DNA of 64,000 nucleotides from Corynebacterium callunae DSM 20147 (GCF_000344785.1 NC_020506.1:682001-746000), one strand, 5' to 3'; counted from the stretch's first letter, positions 27,072 to 35,989 are shown. Translations and numbers: made by a program. The notes: generated by a model from the sequence alone, not told the origin.

Positions 27072-27438
27072 GAGGTGCAAACCCTTCGAGGATGGTTCGT
27101 GGCGGAGGCTTATTAATTTCAGGTCGCTGTTTCCGAGCTGGAGCTGTGCTGGCCGCTTGCTGCTGCTTGCTGCTGCTGGCTGTTGCCTGCAGTTGCTTGC
27201 GACTGCTTGTGGCTGCTTGTGGCAGGGGGACTGCTGCAAGTTTCTGCAGCAGGGGTCTGCTGACTAGCTGAGGCACTGCGCCGGATCGGAAAAGTTTCCT
27301 AAAAAGGTCACCGCTTAAAGATGTACAGATGGCGTGAAAAGTTCACTGTTTAGTGATTCTAAGGCAAATAGGAGGGATTTCCTTAACGCTTGTCGGGAGT
27401 GGCAGGTACTTCTTTGGACAACCACCCATTAAGCTCTA
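27072..27438. other. Region between lcpA and wbbL, with low-complexity repeats
   Basis: From about 27150 to 27265 the DNA is built of imperfect TGCTTGC/TGCTGCT and TGCTTGTGGC repeats, which read as Gln/Ala/Ser-rich sequence in all minus frames. The remainder, 27280-27438, is AT-richer and holds the divergent promoters. Whether the repeat part is coding depends on the true start of lcpA. Confidence 0.55.
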
Positions 27439-28347
27439 GTGGCTGTGAGCAATTCTAAACCACCCATCGCCGTGATTACTGTGACGTATTCGCCAGGTAA
27501 GTACCTAGATTCCTTCCTGGATTCACTGCCTGATGCAACCGATCGCGACACTCTAGTGATCATGGCTGACAACGGATCCGTGGACGGCGTGCCCGAACAA
27601 GCTGCACAGGAACGCGAGGGCGTTGAGTTTCTGCCCACTGGTGGCAACCTTGGCTATGGCACCGCTGTTAACGTGGCTGCTCGTGCGATCAAAGCGCGCC
27701 GGGATGCTGGCGAGATTGATGCAGAATACTTCATTCTTTCCAACCCTGATGTGGTTTTTGATGCGGGCTCTATTGATGAACTCATCAATTGTGCGCAACG
27801 CCACCCCAAATCCGGCTCGATTGGTCCGCTGATCCGTGAAGCCGATGGCTCCGCCTATCCTTCCGCTCGTGCGGTGCCCACTTTGGCAAATGGAATTGGA
27901 CACGCTTTGTTGGGCTCGGTGTGGAAATCCAATCCTTGGTCTGCGGCCTACCGTGATGATCACGATATGGAAAGCGAGCGCACCGTCGGCTGGCTCTCTG
28001 GCTCCTGCCTATTGATCAAGTGGGATGCTTTTGATCAGATCGGTGGATTTGATGAGCGCTACTTTATGTATATGGAAGATGTCGATCTTGGCGATCGATT
28101 GTCTCGAGCAGGATTTGAAAATATCTTCTGCCCTCAAGCTCAGATCGTGCACGCCAAGGGCCATGTTGCAGGCAAGAACCCAGAGCACATGCTGCCCGCA
28201 CACCATGAAAGTGCCTACCGCTTCCAAGCCGATCGGCTTTCTGCACCGTGGCAGGCGCCGATCCGTTTGGCACTGCGTGTTGGTTTGAAAGCCCGTGCTG
28301 CGGTTGCAGTGGGTGTGGCTAAAGCCAAAAACCGAATCGCAAACTAG
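27439..28347 (+). CDS. wbbL: Rhamnosyltransferase WbbL (family GT2)
   Basis: The 302-residue glycosyltransferase is predicted to add L-rhamnose to GlcNAc-diphospho-decaprenol, making the linker between peptidoglycan and arabinogalactan. GT2 signatures: AVITVTYSPGKYL at the start, MADNGSVDG near 36, LSNPDVVF near 98 (DxD-like region) and GGFDERYFMYMEDVDLGDR near 205 (catalytic acid). The start is GTG at 27439 or the GTG at 27445. It is divergent from lcpA, which handles the finished polymer, and next to the GDP-mannose pyrophosphorylase. This clustering is the same in C. glutamicum and mycobacteria. Confidence 0.9.
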   Translation: MAVSNSKPPIAVITVTYSPGKYLDSFLDSLPDATDRDTLVIMADNGSVDGVPEQAAQEREGVEFLPTGGNLGYGTAVNVAARAIKARRDAGEIDAEYFILSNPDVVFDAGSIDELINCAQRHPKSGSIGPLIREADGSAYPSARAVPTLANGIGHALLGSVWKSNPWSAAYRDDHDMESERTVGWLSGSCLLIKWDAFDQIGGFDERYFMYMEDVDLGDRLSRAGFENIFCPQAQIVHAKGHVAGKNPEHMLPAHHESAYRFQADRLSAPWQAPIRLALRVGLKARAAVAVGVAKAKNRIAN

Positions 28348-28535
28348 AGCAGACTTGATATTCGGAATATATGCTTAATAGCTAATTGAAGATTGTTGCG
28401 GATTCTTTAGGGGTTGGGTTCGGCTCCTCTTGCCCGGTGCAGTGCCAGATTTTGGGAGATACTAACCTTTAATCAAACTATTTATATGTGGCTACATCTC
28501 TTCCCCAATGGGGGAGGAGTGATCACACAGTTGTG

Positions 28536-28557
28536 AAACTTTTCCAATTAAAAGTTT
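28536..28557. repeat. Inverted repeat upstream of manC
   Basis: AAACTTTT and AAAAGTTT are perfect 8-bp arms around CCAATT, 75-95 bp before the manC start. It is AT-rich, so it is more likely an operator or chance than a terminator. Confidence 0.35.
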
Positions 28558-28630
28558 TTGCAGATCCCGCAACATAGCTTTGAGTTTTTTTAAACACTGT
28601 CTACATCCAAGAAAGTGAACAATAGGAAAT

Positions 28631-29719
28631 ATGACATCCTCCGAAAACAGCGTGAATGTTGATGCCGTCATCCTGGTAGGTGGCAAGGGCACTCGTTTGC
28701 GTCCGCTGACTGTCAACACTCCAAAGCCAATGTTGCCAACTGCTGGCTATCCTTTCCTCTCTCATCTTTTGGCGCGCATCCAGGCAGCCGGCATCAAGCA
28801 TGTGGTGTTGGGTACCTCTTTTAAGGCTGAGGTTTTTGAGGCGTATTTCGGCGATGGTTCCGAGATGGGCTTGGAAATTGAATATGTAGTGGAGGATAAG
28901 CCACTGGGTACCGGTGGTGGTATCCGCAATGTCTATGAAAAGCTGCGCCACGATACCGCCATCGTCTTTAATGGCGATGTGCTTTCCGGTGCTGACCTCG
29001 GCCAGATCCTGGAGACCCACCGCACCAAAGAGGCCGATCTGACCATGCACCTGGTGCGCGTAGAAAATCCGCGCGCCTTCGGTTGTGTGCCAACCGACGC
29101 AGATGGCCGAGTAAACGCTTTCTTGGAAAAGACCGAGGATCCACCAACCGACCAGATCAATGCTGGTTGTTATGTTTTTAATAAGCAATTGATTGCTGAT
29201 ATTCCAGCGGGCCGTGTGGTCTCCGTAGAGCGCGAGACTTTCCCACAGTTGCTCGCCGAGGGCAAGCGCGTCTTTGGCCACGTGGATACTTCCTACTGGC
29301 GCGATATGGGAACCCCGGATGATTTTGTCCGCGGCTCCGCCGACCTCGTGCGCGGCATCGCATATTCCCCCTTGCTTGAGGGCAAGACCGGAGAGGCGCT
29401 TATCGACGCCTCCGCTGGTGTGCGTGACGGTGTGATTTTGGTGGGCGGCACCGTAGTTGGCCGCGGTACTGAAATTGGAGCGGGCTGCCGCCTCGATAAC
29501 ACTGTGGTCTTTGATGGCGTGACCATCGAGCCGGGTGCTTCAATTGAAAACTCCATCATTTCCTCCGGTGCACGGATCGGTGCCAATGCTCGAGTATCTG
29601 GCTGTGTCATCGGCGAGGGTGCTCATGTTGGTGCTCGTTGTGAGCTCAATGCCGGAATGCGTGTTTTCCCAGGAGTTGTTATTCCTGATGGAGGCATCCG
29701 CTTTTCCTCTGATCAATAA
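28631..29719 (+). CDS. manC: Mannose-1-phosphate guanylyltransferase (sugar nucleotidyltransferase)
   Basis: The 362-residue enzyme makes an NDP-sugar, most likely GDP-mannose, from the sugar phosphate. The N-terminal nucleotidyltransferase domain has LVGGKGTRLRPLT near residues 15-27, PKPMLP following, FNGDVLSG near 117 and DMGTPDDF near 224. The C-terminal third is a left-handed beta-helix with hexapeptide repeats. The ATG at 28631 has AGGAAAT just upstream. With pmmA and manA nearby it completes GDP-mannose supply for lipomannan and glycoprotein synthesis. Preference for GTP over TTP is inferred from context. Confidence 0.85.
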   Translation: MTSSENSVNVDAVILVGGKGTRLRPLTVNTPKPMLPTAGYPFLSHLLARIQAAGIKHVVLGTSFKAEVFEAYFGDGSEMGLEIEYVVEDKPLGTGGGIRNVYEKLRHDTAIVFNGDVLSGADLGQILETHRTKEADLTMHLVRVENPRAFGCVPTDADGRVNAFLEKTEDPPTDQINAGCYVFNKQLIADIPAGRVVSVERETFPQLLAEGKRVFGHVDTSYWRDMGTPDDFVRGSADLVRGIAYSPLLEGKTGEALIDASAGVRDGVILVGGTVVGRGTEIGAGCRLDNTVVFDGVTIEPGASIENSIISSGARIGANARVSGCVIGEGAHVGARCELNAGMRVFPGVVIPDGGIRFSSDQ

Positions 29720-30133
29720 GAGTTTTTAGGGGCTAAAAGCCCAGTCTGCACCAAGTGCCCGCCACCTGTTTTGTCAGGTTTGAGCGGGCATTTTGCATTT
29801 GGCATTACCTATTGAAATGTGGGATAGCGTCTGTACTAGAATCAATTGAACACGCCGATATAGTGTTAAATTGGTGCCAAAGTTTATTCCCACCACAAGA
29901 TATAGTACCCCCACAAATCACCCCTAAGGGCCGAGTTTTGTGACTGGTGGTAATAGTGTGATTTAAACAAGGTAAGTTTCATTGATTTTCGCGATAACGG
30001 TTGACGGCTTTACCTAAGCGCGTGTGTAATCACTATTAAGTAAGAAACAGCTAAGAAACTAGACCCGCTCGGGATCAACGACGCCCGATGGGAACAGACT
30101 TACATGGCCTGGAAAGTGAGAGGGGGGCGAGGC
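29720..30133. other. 414-bp region between manC and whcD
   Basis: It contains the manC terminator (29756-29794) and a long whcD leader/promoter region. I see no credible small gene in it. AATAGTGTGATT (29951-29962) and AATCACTATT (30028-30037) form an imperfect inverted pair about 65 bp apart. Confidence 0.6.
29756..29794 (+). terminator. Terminator of manC
   Basis: Outer arms TGCCCGC (29756-29762) and GCGGGCA (29784-29790) with an inner ACCTG/CAGGT stem are followed by TTTT, 37 bp after the manC stop. Confidence 0.85.
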
Positions 30134-30448
30134 ATGGAAGATTCAGCAGGCAATACTTCTGCAAAAAACCACGGAGTTCAGACTCGCACCGCACTGGAAA
30201 TGACTTTAGATGATCTGTTCGGCGCGGTAGAGCAAGAATGGCAGGAACAGGCGCTGTGTGCGCAGACCGATCCGGAGGCATTCTTCCCTGAAAAGGGTGG
30301 CTCCACGCGTGAAGCAAAGCGTATTTGCCAGGCGTGTCCAGTACAGGACGAATGCCTGGAATTTGCGTTGGAACATGATGAACGCTTTGGCATTTGGGGC
30401 GGACTATCAGAGCGTGAACGTCGCAGGCTTAAGCGCAATGTTTCCTAA
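30134..30448 (+). CDS. whcD: WhiB-family regulator WhcD (WhiB2 type)
   Basis: The 104-residue protein is a WhiB iron-sulfur regulator with cysteines C42, C65, C68 and C74 (C-x22-CxxC-x5-C) for a 4Fe-4S cluster, the G[IV]WGG turn (FGIWGGLSE) and a basic DNA-binding end, RERRRLKRN. WhiB2/WhmD proteins control cell division and septation. The ATG at 30134 is chosen because AGAGGGGGGCGAGGC precedes it; an ATG at 30104 is in frame but has no ribosome binding site. Position next to the zincin-like gene, DUF3499 and pmmA matches whiB2 of mycobacteria. Confidence 0.92.
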   Translation: MEDSAGNTSAKNHGVQTRTALEMTLDDLFGAVEQEWQEQALCAQTDPEAFFPEKGGSTREAKRICQACPVQDECLEFALEHDERFGIWGGLSERERRRLKRNVS

Positions 30449-30466
30449 AATTTCACACATTTTGAT

Positions 30467-30496
30467 CGCGGGTTTCCCTCAGGGAGCCCGCATTTT
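30467..30496 (+). terminator. Terminator of whcD
   Basis: Arms GCGGG (30467-30471) and CCCGC (30486-30490) with an inner TCCC/GGGA stem, followed by ATTTTTA. Confidence 0.85.
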
Positions 30497-30501
30497 TATG
30501 T

Positions 30502-30960
30502 TTAAAGGTCTTGGAATCCAGGATCAATATCGCGGGGATCAATATTGAGATAGTTGGCCACCAAAGAGGTCAGCACATGGGTAAGCAAATCCAGGCGCTC
30601 ACTGGCATTGGTGGTGCGTTGCTCGATCGGCATCCGGAAAATTACGATGCGCGCACGAGTGGGATTGCCTTTGGAATCGATGGCAGGGGGAATCACTCGT
30701 CCCAAAGGGACGGGGCCATCGGCGGTGATCTCATCGGGCAGAATCGACATATCGGCGCTAAGACGCATGCGCGGCACGGTGTCTACCGCGATATCTAAAT
30801 TGCTGAGCTCGCGCTGGTAGGCACCATAAAGTGGGGCATAGGCCTCAAGGACGGCGCGGTCAAAAACTTTTCGACGAGAAGCATAACGGCGAACTTCACT
30901 GGGCAATAGTGGTCCGCGCAACCCGCGACCGTGCCTATTTCGAAAAGTTCTGGTGTGCAT
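30502..30960 (-). CDS. Metallopeptidase-family (minimal zincin) protein lacking HExxH
   Basis: The 152-residue protein aligns in order and context with the actinobacterial minimal zincin family found between whiB2 and DUF3499 (Rv3259 type). That family normally has HExxHxxGI near its end; here the equivalent stretch reads THVLTSLVANYLNID, so the glutamate and second histidine are gone and zinc proteolysis is unlikely. The rest, including RARIVIFRMPIEQR before it, is retained. The ATG at 30960 is preceded by TAGAAT at the exact leaderless spacing. It is divergent from the DUF3499 gene. Confidence 0.72.
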   Translation of the reverse strand: MHTRTFRNRHGRGLRGPLLPSEVRRYASRRKVFDRAVLEAYAPLYGAYQRELSNLDIAVDTVPRMRLSADMSILPDEITADGPVPLGRVIPPAIDSKGNPTRARIVIFRMPIEQRTTNASERLDLLTHVLTSLVANYLNIDPRDIDPGFQDL

Positions 30961-30968
30961 GGAAATAA

Positions 30969-31046
30969 ATTCTAAGTAGTGTGAGCTGCAAAAAGTCGGA
31001 GACTCGCCGAATAGAACTGTCCAAACCTCAACCAAAGGTCTAAACT
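30969..31046. promoter_or_regulatory. Divergent leaderless promoters (zincin-like gene / DUF3499)
   Basis: On the minus strand TAGAAT (30974-30969) is eight bases before the ATG at 30960. On the plus strand TAAACT (31041-31046) is eight bases before the GTG at 31055. Both fit transcription starting at the start codon. Confidence 0.55.
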
Positions 31047-31054
31047 TTGGCCTC

Positions 31055-31456
31055 GTGAGTCAGTTTCGTCGTTGTTCCCGCCCCGGTTGTGGCAAGCCCG
31101 CCGTTGCCACCCTCACCTATGCCTACTCGGAGTCCACTGCGGTGGTCGGCCCCTTGGCCCCTGCTGCAGAACCCCATAGCTGGGACCTCTGCGAGCACCA
31201 TGCTGCGCGCATTACTGCGCCACTTGGTTGGGAGATGCTGCGGGTCAATGACATCAGCATGGATGATGATGAAGATCTCACTGCCTTGGCACAGGCAGTG
31301 CGTGAAGCCGGCCGAAATGCCAGTGGTTTGATCTCCTCCGAAGATGAAGTGGGTGGAAACCACCCAGTCAATCGTTCGGCTCGGGTAGCGGAACAGCGGG
31401 TGCACCGAAAGGGTCACCTCTACGTTGTCCCTGATCAAGAGGATCTTTCAGAGTAA
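31055..31456 (+). CDS. DUF3499 family protein
   Basis: The 133-residue protein begins MSQFRRCSRPGCGKPAVATLTY and has a second Cys/His group, DLCEHHAARI near 45, together resembling a small zinc ribbon. It then becomes acidic and ends with a polar tail. DUF3499 (Rv3258c type) is restricted to Actinobacteria and of unknown function, always near whiB2 and the phosphomannomutase gene. The GTG start at 31055 fits a leaderless transcript and gives the conserved N-terminus. pmmA follows 69 bp downstream. Confidence 0.82.
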   Translation: MSQFRRCSRPGCGKPAVATLTYAYSESTAVVGPLAPAAEPHSWDLCEHHAARITAPLGWEMLRVNDISMDDDEDLTALAQAVREAGRNASGLISSEDEVGGNHPVNRSARVAEQRVHRKGHLYVVPDQEDLSE

Positions 31457-31525
31457 CTTTTCGGGAACCTTGCACAAAAGCGTAGAATAGCCAAGATTAT
31501 TGTGCTCTCTACCTGGTGAGGATCT

Positions 31526-32902
31526 ATGCGTACCCGTGAATCAATAACTGCCGTTATCAAAGCTTATGATGTCCGTGGAGTAGTTGGCGTTGATATTGAC
31601 GCTGACTTCATCCGCGAGACCGGTGCGGCATTTGCTCGCCTCATGCACAGCGAAGGTGAAACCACCGTGGCAGTAGGCCATGACATGCGCGATACCTCCC
31701 CTGAGCTCTCCCGTGCTTTCGCAGAGGGTGTTACCTCCCAGGGCCTTGATGTTGTGCTTTTGGGACTCACCTCCACCGATGAGCTCTACTTTGCTTCCGG
31801 CACCTTGGAATGCGCCGGTGCAATGTTCACCGCCTCCCACAACCCAGCTGAGTACAACGGCATCAAGCTGTGCCGCAAGGGTGCGCGCCCAGTTGGCCAG
31901 GACTCTGGTCTGGCTACCATCATTGATGATCTTGAAGCTGGAATCCCAGCATTTGAGGGTGCTACCGGCACCATTACGGAAAAAGATCTGCTGCAGGCAT
32001 ACTCCGATTACCTCAATGAGCTCGTTGACCTCAAGGGCATTCGTCCTCTTAAAGTTGCTGTGGATGCTGCCAACGGTATGGGTGGCTTCACTGTTCCTGA
32101 GGTTTTCAAGGGTCTGCCTTTGGAGATCGCACCTTTGTACTTTGAACTTGATGGTTCCTTCCCTAACCATGAGGCAAACCCACTAGAGCCAGCCAACTTG
32201 GTAGATCTGCAGAAGTTCACCGTGGAAACCGGTTCTGATATCGGACTAGCCTTCGACGGCGATGCTGACCGCTGCTTTGTGGTGGATGAAAAGGGCCAGC
32301 CTGTAAGCCCATCTGCAATTTGTGCCATTGTGGCGCAGCGCTACTTGCAGAAGCTGCCCGGCTCCACCATCATTCACAACCTGATTACCTCTAAGGCAGT
32401 GCCTGAGGTCATCGCGGAAAATGGTGGCAAGGCAGTACGTACCCGCGTGGGCCACTCCTTTATTAAGGCAAAGATGGCAGAAACCGGTGCGGCCTTTGGT
32501 GGCGAGCACTCTGCACACTATTACTTCACTGAGTTCTTTAACGCCGATTCCGGCATCTTGGCGGCAATGCACGTACTCGCAGCACTGGGCACCCAGGACA
32601 AGCCACTGAGCGAAATGATGGCGGAGTACAACCGCTACTACGCTTCCGGTGAGCTCAACTCCCGCTTGGCAAATGCGGAGGCTCAAAAAGAACGCACCGA
32701 GGCAGTGCTTGCAGCTTTTGCTGATCGCACCGAATCGGTTGACACCCTCGATGGTGTCACCGTAGAGCTCAAGGGCACCCCTGCCTGGTTTAACGTGCGT
32801 GCTTCCAACACCGAGCCTTTGCTGCGCCTCAACGTTGAGGGCACCTCTGAGCAAGAGGTGGCAGAGCTGGTTGAGGAGATCTTGGGCGTAATCCGCGCTT
32901 AA
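31526..32902 (+). CDS. pmmA: Phosphomannomutase/phosphoglucomutase
   Basis: The 458-residue alpha-D-phosphohexomutase interconverts mannose-6-phosphate and mannose-1-phosphate. The active-site phosphoserine is S104 in TASHNP, the metal loop is FDGDADRCF near residue 246, the sugar-binding loop is GGEHSAHYYF near 327, and the C-terminal phosphate loop SNTEPLLRLN is near 432. The ATG at 31526 has GGTGAGGA upstream. With manA (mannose-6-phosphate isomerase) 1.1 kb downstream and manC upstream it supplies GDP-mannose for envelope glycans. Confidence 0.93.
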   Translation: MRTRESITAVIKAYDVRGVVGVDIDADFIRETGAAFARLMHSEGETTVAVGHDMRDTSPELSRAFAEGVTSQGLDVVLLGLTSTDELYFASGTLECAGAMFTASHNPAEYNGIKLCRKGARPVGQDSGLATIIDDLEAGIPAFEGATGTITEKDLLQAYSDYLNELVDLKGIRPLKVAVDAANGMGGFTVPEVFKGLPLEIAPLYFELDGSFPNHEANPLEPANLVDLQKFTVETGSDIGLAFDGDADRCFVVDEKGQPVSPSAICAIVAQRYLQKLPGSTIIHNLITSKAVPEVIAENGGKAVRTRVGHSFIKAKMAETGAAFGGEHSAHYYFTEFFNADSGILAAMHVLAALGTQDKPLSEMMAEYNRYYASGELNSRLANAEAQKERTEAVLAAFADRTESVDTLDGVTVELKGTPAWFNVRASNTEPLLRLNVEGTSEQEVAELVEEILGVIRA

Positions 32903-32974
32903 GTTTTTACCCCCAAAGCAGACACTGCGGGAATTGCCTATCCTTTAGGTTAACGAAGGAGAGGATTGATTCCC

Positions 32975-33973
32975 GTGGTGGATTCCTTTTATGACGGCTC
33001 GCCCTATGATCAAGAGACCGTCCGATTTTATGATGTCGCCCTGGAAGGGGCTCAAGTTCGACTTATTGGCAGCTTTGTTGAGGAGGGTGGATTTAGCACC
33101 CTGGAAGGCCTCAAGCCACGCAGTGTGGTGATTTTAGGCAAGGGTGAAATTGCGCGCAGCTGTGCCCGTTTAGTGGAAGCTTTACATGCGCCTTTGCGCC
33201 AGCCTTTGGTGATTACAGCCACCTTGCCTAGTTATATCGGCGCCCTTGATGTGCTGGTGGTGGTTACTGATGATGGTGGAGATGAAGAGGCCCTCAAGGC
33301 TCTTATCACGGCGTCACAACGTGGTGTGACCAGCATTTTATTAGGTCCCTCAGTTGGCCCCTTAATTGAGGAAGTCCCCGCAGATACCATCGTCCCACCC
33401 ACGTTGCCCACCGCTGCGGGCCTTTCGCCCGCCCGCGTTGTGGCGTCGATAAGCACAATTATTGATCTTTTTGCTGAGGATCCGCATATTGTGGCCGCGC
33501 GATTGGAACATGTGGCCGGATATGTGGATGAGGAAATTGAGGCACTTTCGCCAGAACGTGATGAACTTGTAAATCCAGGCCGAATGTTGCGTAATTGGGC
33601 GGAAGGCCATCGTGTGATTCACAGCGGCGTTTCCGAGCTTGGGTTAGCAATAGCCAACGTTATGGCCCCTTTGTGGAGTCGGCGCGGTCTGATATCCGGA
33701 GCTTTGGACTATCCCGAATTGGTTGTTTCCTTGCCGGATTTGCGTGGGGATCAAAGCGGGGAACACGATATTTTTTATGACCCATTCCTAGATGACACTC
33801 CAGAAGTGGTACCGTTTAGGGCTGTTGTCTGGGCCGCAGATGAGCCCGGAATTCCCGATGCCATGGCGCAACAATGCGATGGGCCTGGCAAAGGGCCGCT
33901 AGCCTCCGCACTGCGCTTATTAGCGCGCGGACAGGCAGCCACTACTTATTCGGTTAAGGAAAAGGATTTGTAA
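32975..33973 (+). CDS. SIS-domain protein, phosphosugar isomerase-like
   Basis: This protein of about 332 residues lies between pmmA and manA, the position of Rv3256c in M. tuberculosis. The central part carries two alpha/beta halves with SIS-like strands (SVVILGKGEIARSCARLVEA; VLVVVTDDGGDEEALKAL) but lacks clear catalytic residues of phosphoglucose isomerase, so it may bind a sugar phosphate without isomerising it. The GTG at 32975 (MVDSFYDGSPYD) has an AGGA-type site at good spacing; a TTG at 32966 is in frame. Its end abuts manA: the stop TAA directly precedes the manA ATG. Confidence 0.75.
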   Translation: MVDSFYDGSPYDQETVRFYDVALEGAQVRLIGSFVEEGGFSTLEGLKPRSVVILGKGEIARSCARLVEALHAPLRQPLVITATLPSYIGALDVLVVVTDDGGDEEALKALITASQRGVTSILLGPSVGPLIEEVPADTIVPPTLPTAAGLSPARVVASISTIIDLFAEDPHIVAARLEHVAGYVDEEIEALSPERDELVNPGRMLRNWAEGHRVIHSGVSELGLAIANVMAPLWSRRGLISGALDYPELVVSLPDLRGDQSGEHDIFYDPFLDDTPEVVPFRAVVWAADEPGIPDAMAQQCDGPGKGPLASALRLLARGQAATTYSVKEKDL

Positions 33974-35158
33974 ATGGAGCTATTGGACGGCTCGCTACGT
34001 GCCTACCCCTGGGGCTCACGCACCCTTATTGCGGAGCTCAAGGGTGAAGATGCCCCGGCAGCCCGCCCCGAAGCAGAAATTTGGTTCGGCGCGCACCCCG
34101 GCTCACCTTCAACCGTTAATGGTGTTGCCCTGGATCGCGTGATTGCAGAAAATCCCGAGGCTGCCCTCGGTGCTCGCGTGGCAGAAAAATTCGCCGGGGA
34201 ATTGCCATTCCTGCTTAAGATCTTGGCAGCCGATGCACCACTTTCTTTGCAGGCACATCCTTCTTTGGAACAAGCCCGCGAAGGTTTTGCGCGTGAGAAC
34301 GCTGCTGGCATTAACGTAGATGCGCCCGATCGCAATTACCGCGATCCAAACCACAAGCCAGAGCTCATCGTTGCGCTCACGGACTTTAATGCCATGGCAG
34401 GTTTCCGTCCTTTGGCTCGTACCTTGGCCATTTTTGATGTTTTGGCCTGCGAGGAACTTAACCGTTATCGCAGTATGCTCACGGTTTCTAATGAAGCAGA
34501 ATCGCTGCGTGCGCTTTTTACCACGTGGATTACCATCCCAGTATCCAAGCGCCATGAGCTAATTAATGCTTTGATGAGCGCTGCTCAAATTTATTGCGAT
34601 TCAGCCGATGCGGATCCAGAACTCGTGGCAATTTTGCGCAATGTCATGGATTTGAATGATCGTTACCCGGGCGATGTGGGAGTTTTGGGCGCGCTTTTGC
34701 TCAACTACTACCAGCTCAAGCCAGGCGAAGCCCTCTATTTGGACGCCGGAAACCTGCACGCTTATGTCAGCGGCCTTGGCGTTGAAATCATGGCCAACTC
34801 CGATAACGTACTGCGCGGCGGTTTGACCTCCAAGTACGTTGATGTGCCTGAATTGGTGCGTGTGTTGAACTTCAATTCTTTGGCGGATGCATCTGTTGTC
34901 CCTGAGCCAAAGGGCGATGAAATCCACTATGAAGTGCCAATTGATGAGTTCCAGCTCGATCGCCTTGATGTAGCCGGTGCTGCTCGCGCGGATCATGATG
35001 GCCCCATGATTGTGCTGTGCACCGCAGGTCACGCAACCTTACAATGCGGGGATAACACAGTAGAGCTAACTCCAGGTACCGCGGCTTGGGTCCCAGCTTC
35101 TGACCCCGAGGTGGCAGTATCCGCTGAGAGCGCCGAGCTTTTCCTCGCCCGCGTATAA
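33974..35158 (+). CDS. manA: Mannose-6-phosphate isomerase, class I
   Basis: The 394-residue zinc enzyme interconverts fructose-6-phosphate and mannose-6-phosphate, the entry to GDP-mannose. Metal-ligand motifs are visible: SLQAHPS near 93 (Gln and His), HKPELIVAL near 130 (Glu) and GNLHAYVSGLG near 258 (His). The N-terminus LDGSLRAYPWGSRTLIAE is typical. The ATG immediately follows the upstream stop codon, with AAGGA inside the upstream gene, so the two are translationally coupled. A bidirectional terminator follows. Confidence 0.93.
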   Translation: MELLDGSLRAYPWGSRTLIAELKGEDAPAARPEAEIWFGAHPGSPSTVNGVALDRVIAENPEAALGARVAEKFAGELPFLLKILAADAPLSLQAHPSLEQAREGFARENAAGINVDAPDRNYRDPNHKPELIVALTDFNAMAGFRPLARTLAIFDVLACEELNRYRSMLTVSNEAESLRALFTTWITIPVSKRHELINALMSAAQIYCDSADADPELVAILRNVMDLNDRYPGDVGVLGALLLNYYQLKPGEALYLDAGNLHAYVSGLGVEIMANSDNVLRGGLTSKYVDVPELVRVLNFNSLADASVVPEPKGDEIHYEVPIDEFQLDRLDVAGAARADHDGPMIVLCTAGHATLQCGDNTVELTPGTAAWVPASDPEVAVSAESAELFLARV

Positions 35159-35203
35159 AAACTTTTAAACGCTTGTCGACGGCGCCCCCTGTGGGTGCCA
35201 CCC

Positions 35204-35232
35204 AATAAACCCAGCTAAGTGCTGGGTTTATT
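35204..35232. terminator. Bidirectional terminator after manA
   Basis: A perfect 12-bp stem (35204-35215 with 35221-35232) around TAAGT, with T-rich flanks on both strands, sits between the convergent manA and the Thr/Pro-rich protein gene. Confidence 0.92.
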
Positions 35233-35233
35233 T

Positions 35234-35989
35234 TTATGGGGCAGTAGGTTCGGGGGAGAGCTGATTCGGATTCAGCGGAGCCGTTGGCTCTTCCACAAAT
35301 TCCGTTGCCGGAGCTTCCGTTTGGGTAGGGGAAGTTACCGGATCGCTCGTCTCAGGGGTTGTTGTTTCCACTGGGGTAATCGACGTCTCTGGAGTGGTGG
35401 GATCTTCTGGATCGCTGGTCTCTGGAGTATCAGTAGGAACTGGTTCGACCGGAGTTACCGGATCCACCGGTGAAGGCTGTGTTTCCACTGGCGGCACCGT
35501 GACATTTGGCACCGTGGTACTCGGAGGGGTTGCGCTATCTCGTGGGGAACCAGAATCGCCAGGTACTTGGCTAGGTGCTGTAGCTGCGGTGGATGGCAAC
35601 TGCGCGTTGGTACCAGGTTGAGCAGCTGCGCTGGTCGCATTTGGCTCAGTAGGCTCATAATTCGTGCCCTCACCATTGAGATTGGTGTTTGGGGTGCCTG
35701 CCTGATTTCCCCCTGGACGCACATAGGCATTCGGAGGAAGATAAGGATCAGCAGTATCAATCGCTGCCAGAGTTTGATTTTTCAAGTCTGGTGCCTGGGC
35801 GGGAGTCTCTGTCTCACCTGGGGAATCAAAATGTGCAAGCGTTTGGGTGGTAGACGTAGTGGGAGACATGGCAATATCAGTGGTGAGTCGGCTGGGGCTC
35901 GAAGATTTCCAGACGATCACACCCAAAACGGTGGCAGCAAGACAGCCAACAACGATGAAGGTGAGAACTTTTAAAGTCTCAGATTTCAA
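35234..35989 (-). CDS. Membrane-anchored Thr/Pro-rich surface protein
   Basis: About 251 residues. One hydrophobic segment near the N-terminus (LTFIVVGCLAATVLGVIVW) is followed by an extended region dominated by Thr, Pro, Ser and Glu with TPETSDP- and PVEP-type repeats, as in cell-wall-spanning or mannosylated proteins. The mannan-supply genes next door make glycosylation an attractive guess, not shown by the sequence. The TTG at 35989 is preferred because GGAGGCG lies eight bases upstream; the frame is open to 36049. A direct repeat TTGTTA-N5-TTGTTA lies upstream. Confidence 0.7.
   Translation of the reverse strand: MKSETLKVLTFIVVGCLAATVLGVIVWKSSSPSRLTTDIAMSPTTSTTQTLAHFDSPGETETPAQAPDLKNQTLAAIDTADPYLPPNAYVRPGGNQAGTPNTNLNGEGTNYEPTEPNATSAAAQPGTNAQLPSTAATAPSQVPGDSGSPRDSATPPSTTVPNVTVPPVETQPSPVDPVTPVEPVPTDTPETSDPEDPTTPETSITPVETTTPETSDPVTSPTQTEAPATEFVEEPTAPLNPNQLSPEPTAP

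Noticed and set aside
27307..27350. GlxR site in the lcpA-wbbL gap (GTGAAAAGTTCAC)
   Set aside because: The half-sites are five bases apart instead of six.
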